Of a stretch of 34,706 nt of DNA, positions 1 to 8,332 are shown piece after piece (position 1 is the first letter of the stretch; every line of letters starts with the position of its first letter). The position numbers and the translations under genes are program-made. This DNA comes from Nitrospirota bacterium (lineage in GTDB: Bacteria > Nitrospirota > Thermodesulfovibrionia > Thermodesulfovibrionales > JdFR-85): contig DRKX01000015.1 of NCBI GenBank assembly GCA_011051565.1, positions 1-34,706 on the forward strand. Direction: 5' to 3'. A model generated the notes under the pieces. The model saw only the letters and a program-made list of their open reading frames with translations, was not told the origin of the DNA and did not search any database.

Positions 1-72
1 GAAAAAAAGAGGGTTGGCAGAGAAACACTGTATCTGAACCGGAAATTGTATGATCTGCTATCGGGGAAGTAA
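1..72 (+). CDS. C-terminal tail of an unidentified upstream gene (partial)
   Basis: Frame 1 is open from base 1 to a TAA at 70-72: EKKRVGRETLYLNRKLYDLLSGK*. Too short to assign a family. Confidence 0.35.
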   Translation, partial: EKKRVGRETLYLNRKLYDLLSGK

Positions 73-75
73 GTT

Positions 76-94
76 ATGCACTGGTTCAGTGCAT
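76..94. repeat. Perfect inverted repeat ATGCACTG-GTT-CAGTGCAT
   Basis: 8-bp arms with a 3-nt loop, directly after the upstream stop codon. No T-run follows. Confidence 0.7.
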
Positions 95-152
95 ATCAAT
101 AGAATATGCCCTAAAAATGCAATAATTAGTGCATGTCAACAGGATGTGCCCT
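88..152. repeat. Two imperfect 25-bp direct repeats, 40-bp period (88-112 and 128-152)
   Basis: agtgcatatcaatagaatatgccct versus agtgcatgtcaacaggatgtgccct; all differences are transitions. Confidence 0.7.
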
Positions 153-246
153 TGTTTAATGCATATAAGCATTGTTGAGGGAATGACCGTGAGTGTTTTA
201 TCTAAGAACATGTCCATAAAGTATCTTTTTGGGATATGTTTTTCAT

Positions 247-269
247 ATATGTCCAAAGTATGGACATAT
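247..269. promoter_or_regulatory. Operator-like palindrome ATATGTCC-N7-GGACATAT
   Basis: Perfect 8-bp arms around AAAGTAT. A related half-site ACATGTCCATAAAGTAT lies at 208-224. Confidence 0.55.
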
Positions 270-505
270 CCGGTGCCTTCTATGGAGATAATGTAGCAAT
301 AAATATATCACGCTTAATGATAAATGGTTATGAAGAAATTGAAATTCTCTCAAGTAAAACCCGGAATCGCAAACACCCCCGGCTTCCGCAGCCTGAAGGA
401 GATAAAACAGGCAGGCGACCCCGACAAGTCGACAGGACAGCCGATTTGGACGCACCGAAGGTGCGCCCGGAGGGTGCGACCCAGGGATGGCGAGCATCAC
501 GTCAC

Positions 506-545
506 TTGACACCAACTGTCACTAACTGTAAACTAAGTCAGTTGG
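506..545 (+). promoter_or_regulatory. Putative promoter/operator for the defence operon
   Basis: TTGACA at 506-511, 17-bp spacer, TAAACT at 529-534; embedded in the inverted repeat CCAACTG (512-518) / CAGTTGG (539-545). Confidence 0.45.
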
Positions 546-595
546 ATGAGGTACAATGACGCTAAAACTGCCTTGCGGCCAGAGAGGTGCTTCCG

Positions 596-814
596 ATGGA
601 TGAAAAACCAGGCGCCGTCCTGACCATCGACGAGTTGTCTACCTACCTGAAGATACCGAAGTCGACGCTCTACAAGCTCGTTCGGGAAGGCAAAGTCCCG
701 TGCCAGAAGATTGGCCGCCATTGGCGCTTCCGGAAGGAATCCATTGACCGCTGGTTGGAAGATAATCGTGCTGGCACGGATCCCAATGACCCTAAAAAGA
801 AACAAGGAGATTAG
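596..814 (+). CDS. Excisionase/MerR-type helix-turn-helix DNA-binding protein
   Basis: VLTIDELSTYLKIPKSTLYKLVREGKVPCQKIGRHWRFRKESIDRWL is typical of the small HTH (excisionase-family) domain. ATG at 596 sits behind a GAGAGG Shine-Dalgarno; the ORF track starts at GTG 587. Confidence 0.85.
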   Translation: MDEKPGAVLTIDELSTYLKIPKSTLYKLVREGKVPCQKIGRHWRFRKESIDRWLEDNRAGTDPNDPKKKQGD

Positions 815-832
815 GGAGCTGGAGCAGAGCGA

Positions 833-3781
833 ATGTTGGCACCGGATGACAAGAGAGCTCTGAAAATGCTGGGCAATGGCAATGAGGTTTTCGACCGTGC
901 TGGTACACCAGTGCCATCTTGTGAGGAAGATCGAGAGCACATTGCCCCTGACTTACAAAAAAAGTATCCCTATCTGAATGAAGCGCAACGTGCGATTATG
1001 GCTCATGCCGAAGGTCCACTCCTTGTAATAGCCGGCCCCGGTTCCGGTAAAACTTTCAGTTTGGCGCTGCGGGCGGTTAATCTTCTCCTTCTTGGTAAGG
1101 CAAGCCCGCGTGAGATAATCGTTTGCACTTTTACGGAGAAAGCGGCTTTCGAACTCCGAGACAGAATCTCGGCTATCGCAAGAAGCATTCATTACAAGGG
1201 GGACCTCTCAGAACTGAGGTTGTCCACGATACACGGCTTATGCAATCGCATTCTCACCGTGCACCGGCACAGAACACCCTTGGGGAATAACTGCGAAACT
1301 CTTGATGAATTGACCCAGTTGCTCTTTTTTTTCGATCACTTTGACGAGATTGTTGGCCCACCAGAAAGCGGGAAGTACATAGGGAAATGGACCACCAGAT
1401 GGACCACCATTAAAGGTCTAAGTGCGTATTTCAATAAGATCACCGAAGAACTTGTTGACCCCGAGAGCCTCCTTGCGTCGGAGAACCGTTTTCTTCAAAG
1501 TGTTGCTAAGGCCTATCTGGCCTATCGTGAAGCTCTGTTCGCCAACAACCGTCTTGATTTTGCCCATCAACAGAAAATCGTGTACGACCTTTTGCTCGAT
1601 ACTTCAATTGCGGAGAGCGTTACCCGAGGCTTGAAATACCTCATGGTGGACGAATATCAAGACACCAACTTTATTCAAGAGCAGCTCATCCTCAAATTAA
1701 CAGAGAAAACGCGCAATTTGTGCGTAGTGGGCGATGAAGACCAGAGCCTATATCGCTTTCGTGGGGCTACCGTTCGGAACATCCTGGAGTTCGCTTCCAG
1801 GGCTCCCGGTACGAGAGTAGTAAGACTTACTACAAACTATCGGTCTCATCCTCGAATTGTGGAGGCGTATGACCGATGGATGGCCTCGGCAGATTGGTCC
1901 AATCCTAGTGGACCACCGTTTAGATATGAGAAGACGATTCGTCCGAACCCTGAGGTGAAGTATCCAGAGTACCCAGCCGTCTTTGCAATCTGGGGAAAGG
2001 ATAAGCGGGATGAGGCGGAGCGGTTCGCCGATCTGGTGGCCTTTCTAAAAGAGAGTAACGTAATCGCGGACTATAGTCAGGTAGCACTTTTGCTCCACAG
2101 TGTTCGGCTGGAGCATAGTGGACCATACCTTGCTGCCCTTGAGGCGAGAGGGATTCCGGTTTTCTGCCCTCGTGCGCGTGCCTACTTTGAAAACGAAGAA
2201 GTACAACTGATGGTAGGATGTTTGGCTGTTATTTTCGGGTACCATGGTGACGGGCGCGGGGAAATAAGCGGTGGCACCTTAGCAGAGCTGGCGAATTATG
2301 TGGATGCCTGCATAGTAAAGCTGGCAAAGGAGTATGGTGGCGATCATCCATTGGCAGAAACACTCCGTAGTTTCGTTTCAGAGATCGAAGAGCTTCGAAA
2401 AGGAGACGCCTTAGACCTCCGTCCTGCAGACTTCTTTTACCAGCTCTTAGCACTTGAGCCTTTCGCGACCCTTGTAAAGAACGAGAATCGGGCTCGCAAC
2501 CTCGCCATCTTTTCACAGTTGCTCAACACGTTCCAGAACTACTATCACTACAGTGTTGTGACCTATAGGAATCGAGAATTCCTCCGGTTACATCTGTTCA
2601 ACAGCTTTCTGCGGCTGCTCTATGAAGGAGGAATCAACGAATACGAGGACCCGGAGCAACCTTTCCCCAAAGGCCATGTACAGGTGATGACCATCCACCA
2701 AGCCAAGGGCCTGGAGTTCCCAATTGTAGTGGTCGGTTCTTTGGACAAACAACTGTCGAGCCCAAAGCAGATCGATCGTGATTTGCAACCGTACTACCAC
2801 CGGCCGCAGTTTGAACCCGAGACTCGTATCACGCTCTTCGACCGTATGCGGTTGCATTACGTCGCCTTCTCACGAGCAGAAAAGGTACTGGTGCTTAGTG
2901 CCCACAGCAAACCCAAAGAACACTTCGATCCTATATGGCAGGGTTTGCCGCAATGGCCTTATGTAAAAAAGGAACTCCTCGCTGCGCAGCGATTCGAACT
3001 CAAAGAACGTATGCCTGTCAAGCGAGCGTTCAGCTTCACTGGCGATCTCAAGGTTTATGAAACCTGCCCCAGGCAGTATCAATTCTTCCGGGAATACGAT
3101 TTCACTCCTTCCCGTTCCGCGGTGATCTTCTTCGGCCTGTTGGTACATCAAACGATTGAGGAAATACACCGGCTTGTACTGGATGGTGAGCTGAAAGCAC
3201 TTACTGAGGATCGTATCCACAACATCTTCGAGAGAACATTCTTTTTCCTTACGTTGTCGGATGTCCGCCCAATTGGCAAAACGGCAAAAGAAGCTGCTTT
3301 CGAGCAGGTCATGAACTACTTTCGCCAAAACCGAGAGGATATGAAGAGAATCGTTGAAACCGAAGTCGACGTGTCCGTTGAGAAGGACGACTACATCCTG
3401 GTCGGCAAGGTAGACCTGCTGCTAGGCGGTGACGGCCGGCTGGAGTTGCTGGATTTTAAGACGTCGCCCAAACCCGTGGACTCCCCCGAACTCATTGCCA
3501 GCTATGAGCACCAGCTCTGCACATACGCATATATCCTCGAAGAGCGGTACGGGAAACGAGCGGAGCGACTCCTGCTTTACTGGACCTCAGAGCCCCGCAA
3601 GAAAGACGCTCTCATGGAGTTCCCGTACCGGCCGGAATTGGTCGAGAAAGCAGGCCGGTATTTCGAAGGGGTGGTAAGAAAGATCAAGAGCAAGGACTTC
3701 CGTGTCACCAAAATACCAGAACCCAACATATGCATGGAGTGTGACCTGAGACCATACTGCACCCAGGAGGGTACACTCTGA
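833..3781 (+). CDS. UvrD/PcrA-like superfamily 1 helicase with C-terminal PD-(D/E)XK (RecB/Cas4-like) nuclease
   Basis: Walker A AGPGSGKT, DEYQDTN, GDEDQSLYRFRGA, TNYRSH, VMTIHQAKGLEF, YVAFSRA; C-terminal nuclease LLDFKTS, with CPRQY and CMECDLRPYC cysteines resembling a Cas4/AddB-type cluster. Confidence 0.9.
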   Translation: MLAPDDKRALKMLGNGNEVFDRAGTPVPSCEEDREHIAPDLQKKYPYLNEAQRAIMAHAEGPLLVIAGPGSGKTFSLALRAVNLLLLGKASPREIIVCTFTEKAAFELRDRISAIARSIHYKGDLSELRLSTIHGLCNRILTVHRHRTPLGNNCETLDELTQLLFFFDHFDEIVGPPESGKYIGKWTTRWTTIKGLSAYFNKITEELVDPESLLASENRFLQSVAKAYLAYREALFANNRLDFAHQQKIVYDLLLDTSIAESVTRGLKYLMVDEYQDTNFIQEQLILKLTEKTRNLCVVGDEDQSLYRFRGATVRNILEFASRAPGTRVVRLTTNYRSHPRIVEAYDRWMASADWSNPSGPPFRYEKTIRPNPEVKYPEYPAVFAIWGKDKRDEAERFADLVAFLKESNVIADYSQVALLLHSVRLEHSGPYLAALEARGIPVFCPRARAYFENEEVQLMVGCLAVIFGYHGDGRGEISGGTLAELANYVDACIVKLAKEYGGDHPLAETLRSFVSEIEELRKGDALDLRPADFFYQLLALEPFATLVKNENRARNLAIFSQLLNTFQNYYHYSVVTYRNREFLRLHLFNSFLRLLYEGGINEYEDPEQPFPKGHVQVMTIHQAKGLEFPIVVVGSLDKQLSSPKQIDRDLQPYYHRPQFEPETRITLFDRMRLHYVAFSRAEKVLVLSAHSKPKEHFDPIWQGLPQWPYVKKELLAAQRFELKERMPVKRAFSFTGDLKVYETCPRQYQFFREYDFTPSRSAVIFFGLLVHQTIEEIHRLVLDGELKALTEDRIHNIFERTFFFLTLSDVRPIGKTAKEAAFEQVMNYFRQNREDMKRIVETEVDVSVEKDDYILVGKVDLLLGGDGRLELLDFKTSPKPVDSPELIASYEHQLCTYAYILEERYGKRAERLLLYWTSEPRKKDALMEFPYRPELVEKAGRYFEGVVRKIKSKDFRVTKIPEPNICMECDLRPYCTQEGTL

Positions 3782-6700
3782 TGGCGACAAACAATAGACA
3801 ACCCATATACAGACGTCGTGGTACAGATCACCTCGGATTCCTTGGTGCTAAGCTCCGCGACCTGCTAGGTTATCACACCCTTGCTCATGAACTTATACAA
3901 AATGCTGATGATGCCGAGGGAGCCACAGAGATGTGGTTTGACGTACGTGAGAACGCACTCATTGTAGATAACAATGGGGTCTTTTCGGATTGCGGAGCAC
4001 TGGATGACGGATACAACTGTAAATGGAAACGGGAAGACCCCCATAAAAGAATGTGCGATTTCCATCGCTTTCAGAACGTCGCTATTGCAGATAAGCGAGA
4101 TGAACTTGGAACAACGGGAGCCTTTGGGATAGGCTTTACAGCGGTATATCAAATCACCGATCAACCGGAGCTTATTTCCGCGGGCCGTCATTGGATAATA
4201 CGTGAACACCGCCAGGAATCCGAGCGTATAGAGGAGTGTCCGGAGTGCTCAGTTTGTACGAGTGACGATCTCCCCGGCACGCGGTTTATCCTACCTTGGG
4301 CCAGGGATGACGATAGCGATCTCCGACGGAGACTACGTGTAAACGCCATCTCATCGAGTACTCCTACAGATCTGCTAAAGGAACTCTTGGATGCTATTCC
4401 ATTAGCGATGTTGTTTTTGAAGCGTCTCCAGCGCATTTCTATTTCGAAAGAGGGCAAGACTGTAAGAACCTACGAACGATATATTGACTTGAAAAAGAGG
4501 GAAGTGATCATTTCAGACGGAACCTCGGTTTCCTTGTGGTTCTTGTTTCAAGCGAATTTTCAGCCCATCGCTAAGGAGCTTCGGGAACGGTATCCGGAGC
4601 GTATAGAAGAAAAAAGAATACCCCAAGTAACCGTTGCAGTTCCGGAAGAACACATATCAGAGGGAGTATTCTGTGCATTCCTTCCCACTAACCAGAAGAC
4701 AGGGCTTCCGTTACATATCAACGCCGACTTCTTTACGACAAGCAACCGAAAGGAGATTGTTTTAGAAGCTGACTATCAATCCGAATGGAATCGTGCAGCC
4801 ATAAAGGCTGGAGCCTATGCCCTAGCAAGGGATGTGGAGCGGTTGCGTGACTGCATTGGGCATAAGCAGTTGTGGCACCTCCTTGAATCTGCCTGGGTAA
4901 CAGCCAAATCAGCTAAGAGAGGAGAACGTGATCGCTCGCTCGCAGGCTATTGGGAACAGTTGGTGCAAGTTGTTGATAAAAAAGAGATCATCTATACGAG
5001 CACAGGGGAATGGACCACTCCAACGGAGAGCTTCTACCTTGAACAAAAAGAAGAGAGAGACGTGGTCCCCATCCTCGAGTCATTAGGTCTAAATGTCATC
5101 CATAAGGATTTGCGATTTGCCCAAAATCTTTTACTATCAGAGGCTATCAAGGTCCCCATTCTTAGCGCAATCGATGTCGCAAGAGCCTTACAAAACGCAG
5201 GTCTCAATGAACGGAAAACACGAAACGAGCTTCCTGAGCATCTCCGTTCCGATGAAGGGATAAAGCTGCTTTGGCAAGAGTTGGACATACTGTTAGCCCA
5301 GTATGCGCCTGGACGGAAACGGGCTAAGGAAGATAAAGAAAAGGTTATCTTAGAATTACAGCAATGCACACTTGCTCCGGCCTCCGACGATGCATTTTGG
5401 CCATGTAAAGATGTCTATCGAGCGGATTCGGCGACGACAAAGCTGTTCTTGAGGATTGATTCATCAATCCCCTTTCTAGTTGGAGATTGCGAAGGTCTTC
5501 CAAGAATGTTTGACGAGTTATGCCCCTGCTTTGACTGCTCCGCTGCGGTCTCTGTGTTGGAGCGACTGGGATCTGCAACTATCCGGAAAGCCATCGGAGA
5601 TAGGCGCCTGAACCTTGAGATTCTTGAGTGGTTCGCCGATCGGAGAGCGGAGATCCGTGCCAATCCTGACCTTATTAAGACATTGAGAGAATTGCCTCTA
5701 TATCCTAGTTCGGACGGGCCACGAACGCTCGATGAGCTTGCGCTCCCCGGCGACTTCATTGATCCATTGGGACTAGCCAACGTCGTGGATGTCGAGGCTA
5801 TTGGACAGCAACGTGAGTTCCTACGTGATCTAGGGGCTAAGGAGCTAACCTTTGAACATTATGCAGAAAACTACGCCCCCCGTGCTTTCCAGGAAAAGAA
5901 TATTGATGTGAACAAACGTCGTCAAGCCGTCCGATTACTGGCAAACGAGCTTGGGAGAATACGCGATAATGACGACATTCGTGACGTCTTAAGGGAAACC
6001 CCTATTGTTGAATGCGAAGACGGCAGGTTTAGGCATCCAGCAGAAGTTTACCTTCCTGACGATGTTGTCACGACTATTCTTGGCTCTGAGATACCCATAG
6101 CAAGGATACCGGAAGAATATGCAAAGTCGCTTCGGGCATTTTATGAATGGTTAGGGATCGAATATAAACCACGATTGTCCGATGTTGTTGATCGCATTAA
6201 AGATCTGACATCTAAACCACCATGCGAGGACTCTATTCGTACAATTCAAATATTGTTCGAACATCTGGGAAAGCGAGTAGAATCGGAAGGCGTCAAAGAC
6301 ACCGAAGATGCCTTGCTGTCCTTGAAGACCGAGCGATGGCTGCCTGCTCAAGGTAGAAGGGATCGCTGGTATCAGTCCGAACAACTGGCCGCAGATTTCG
6401 GTATCAGACATCTTTGTGAGTCACAAGTATTGTTCATTGACATCCCATATAATATCTTACGCGCAAGTAGTGAGCTTGTGGAAATCCTAGGGATTGCAAG
6501 GTCCCCTACAGTGAACCAAGTAGTGGCTCATGTACTCGACTGCGCTAAGAAGAAGACCCCGCTTCACCGAGATATTTATCGGTGGCTAAATGATCAAGCC
6601 GAAGATCAAGCAATCAGAAGATTGATAAACCAGCCTTGTTTGATGCTCCCCTGTGGGACATATGTATCAGCAAGAGATGTGTTTTGGCAAGAACATCCTT

Positions 6701-8316
6701 TCGGGAGATTTCGTCACCGTCTAAGCGAGGAACTCCGTAGGTACAATGATCTGTTTAGTAGGCTTGGGGTAAGAGAATATCCTGATTACAACGACGCATT
6801 ATCCGTTATCAAACAGATCGCTGACGATTACGGATCCAGCTCTCGACTTGATGAGGAAACACGGGGTGTTCTGCTTAATTGTTGGAAGATGCTATCAGAG
6901 GCACTGGAGGAGGAGAAAATATCTCGAGAAGAGCTACGCGGCTTATCGCAATGGAAGGTGATCTACAATAGAGAAAATATGTTGTACCCTCCACAGTGGA
7001 TGTTTTTTGATGATCGCCCAGGACTTGCTGCTAAGTTCGGTCCTGGTATCGAGAATAATGCTATCGAAAGGCCACAGGCTGCTTGGCGAGCAATGGCAGT
7101 GTCTGGAGTACGACCACTTAGTGAAGCAGTAACGGCACATCTTGTGGAATGTCAAGATCCGGTAGAGGACAATACGATAATTGAGTGCGCGCTCCAAAGG
7201 AAAGATCAATTAAGGCGCGTTCTCGATTTATATCTTAAGGGTGCCGATAGCAACCTTGATAAGCTCGCCTCGCTCAGATACATGGCAGTAAAAGAGCTGC
7301 AAGTACAATACACTCTACATGCTTTCAAGCGCGAGTGGACTACAAAGCCAGAACCCGTGGCCGTCCATTTCCTCCGTGATGATTTGATGTTTTATTTTGT
7401 TCGAAGAAACGGTGAACCATCATGGCCTACCATTGCCCGTGAACTTGCCACAATTCTCATCCCTGAGATCGATCCAGGACAGATTGCTTTTGCCATAAAG
7501 GACGTAATAGCTGCAGAGACTGCAGATAAAGCTGCCTCTATCCTGGATGAACTTGGCATTCCACGGCTTGACACTGACGATATGGGAAAACCCACAGCAA
7601 GCGAAATAAGGGAGCTGGGGGAAAGTCGCGACCTAGATGAATACCAAACGCAAAGCGGCGGGGTGGCTTATGGCGATACCACGACACCGAGTGGCGGACC
7701 GAGTACGGTACAAGAAGCAATAGAGACTATCCTGGGACCAGATACCCCCTCTCCCAAACCACCTCCTGCTGAACACGAGAAATCAGAATCTAACAATGGT
7801 AGAAGGTCTTCGAGTGAAATCCCTATGCCCCGCCGTTCTACCCATGAGACAAAAGCAGCACGAAAAGGTTATTCGCGTCTGCGAAGCTATGTGTTGCCGG
7901 ACAGCGACGGGAAGGAACAAATCTCTTCAGAGGAAGTCGAGCACCGCTCAGCGGTAGATGAAGCCGGTATCAAAAGAGTTGTCGAATATGAACGCAAGCA
8001 GGGCCGCACCCCGAAGGTCATGCCCCATACGCATCCTGGCTATGACATTGAATCATACGACGGCGAAGATGCTCGCCGCTATATTGAAGTCAAGTCTTTG
8101 TCAGGCGACTGGGGAGACTTCAACGCAGGGTTGACTGACACGCAGTTTAACGAGGCCATGAGACTGAGAGATAAATACTGGCTTTATATAGTCGAACGAG
8201 CAGGGCAACCAGATTACCGAATTCACCGTATCCAAGACCCTGCATACAAGGTAAATCAATTTTTGTTCGACGCCGGCTGGCAAGCGGTAACTGAGGAAGA
8301 CCCTGCAGCAGGGTAG
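3781..8316 (+). CDS. Sacsin-like GHKL ATPase with C-terminal DUF3883-like domain
   Basis: N-terminal ELIQNADDAEGA (N-box), DNNGVF (G1), GAFGIGFTAVY (G2); C-terminal VVEYERKQGRTPKVMPHTHPGYDIES...RYIEVKSLSG resembles DUF3883. Overlaps the upstream stop by 1 nt (TGATG). Confidence 0.85.
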   Translation: MATNNRQPIYRRRGTDHLGFLGAKLRDLLGYHTLAHELIQNADDAEGATEMWFDVRENALIVDNNGVFSDCGALDDGYNCKWKREDPHKRMCDFHRFQNVAIADKRDELGTTGAFGIGFTAVYQITDQPELISAGRHWIIREHRQESERIEECPECSVCTSDDLPGTRFILPWARDDDSDLRRRLRVNAISSSTPTDLLKELLDAIPLAMLFLKRLQRISISKEGKTVRTYERYIDLKKREVIISDGTSVSLWFLFQANFQPIAKELRERYPERIEEKRIPQVTVAVPEEHISEGVFCAFLPTNQKTGLPLHINADFFTTSNRKEIVLEADYQSEWNRAAIKAGAYALARDVERLRDCIGHKQLWHLLESAWVTAKSAKRGERDRSLAGYWEQLVQVVDKKEIIYTSTGEWTTPTESFYLEQKEERDVVPILESLGLNVIHKDLRFAQNLLLSEAIKVPILSAIDVARALQNAGLNERKTRNELPEHLRSDEGIKLLWQELDILLAQYAPGRKRAKEDKEKVILELQQCTLAPASDDAFWPCKDVYRADSATTKLFLRIDSSIPFLVGDCEGLPRMFDELCPCFDCSAAVSVLERLGSATIRKAIGDRRLNLEILEWFADRRAEIRANPDLIKTLRELPLYPSSDGPRTLDELALPGDFIDPLGLANVVDVEAIGQQREFLRDLGAKELTFEHYAENYAPRAFQEKNIDVNKRRQAVRLLANELGRIRDNDDIRDVLRETPIVECEDGRFRHPAEVYLPDDVVTTILGSEIPIARIPEEYAKSLRAFYEWLGIEYKPRLSDVVDRIKDLTSKPPCEDSIRTIQILFEHLGKRVESEGVKDTEDALLSLKTERWLPAQGRRDRWYQSEQLAADFGIRHLCESQVLFIDIPYNILRASSELVEILGIARSPTVNQVVAHVLDCAKKKTPLHRDIYRWLNDQAEDQAIRRLINQPCLMLPCGTYVSARDVFWQEHPFGRFRHRLSEELRRYNDLFSRLGVREYPDYNDALSVIKQIADDYGSSSRLDEETRGVLLNCWKMLSEALEEEKISREELRGLSQWKVIYNRENMLYPPQWMFFDDRPGLAAKFGPGIENNAIERPQAAWRAMAVSGVRPLSEAVTAHLVECQDPVEDNTIIECALQRKDQLRRVLDLYLKGADSNLDKLASLRYMAVKELQVQYTLHAFKREWTTKPEPVAVHFLRDDLMFYFVRRNGEPSWPTIARELATILIPEIDPGQIAFAIKDVIAAETADKAASILDELGIPRLDTDDMGKPTASEIRELGESRDLDEYQTQSGGVAYGDTTTPSGGPSTVQEAIETILGPDTPSPKPPPAEHEKSESNNGRRSSSEIPMPRRSTHETKAARKGYSRLRSYVLPDSDGKEQISSEEVEHRSAVDEAGIKRVVEYERKQGRTPKVMPHTHPGYDIESYDGEDARRYIEVKSLSGDWGDFNAGLTDTQFNEAMRLRDKYWLYIVERAGQPDYRIHRIQDPAYKVNQFLFDAGWQAVTEEDPAAG

Positions 8317-8332
8317 TGGAGGAAGTTTAGGG

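Noticed and set aside
88-152. Possible CRISPR repeats
   Set aside because: Only two imperfect copies with a 15-bp interval and no cas genes.
596-814. Mobile-element excisionase call for the HTH gene
   Set aside because: No integrase, transposase or att-like repeats were seen in the window; treated as a regulator.
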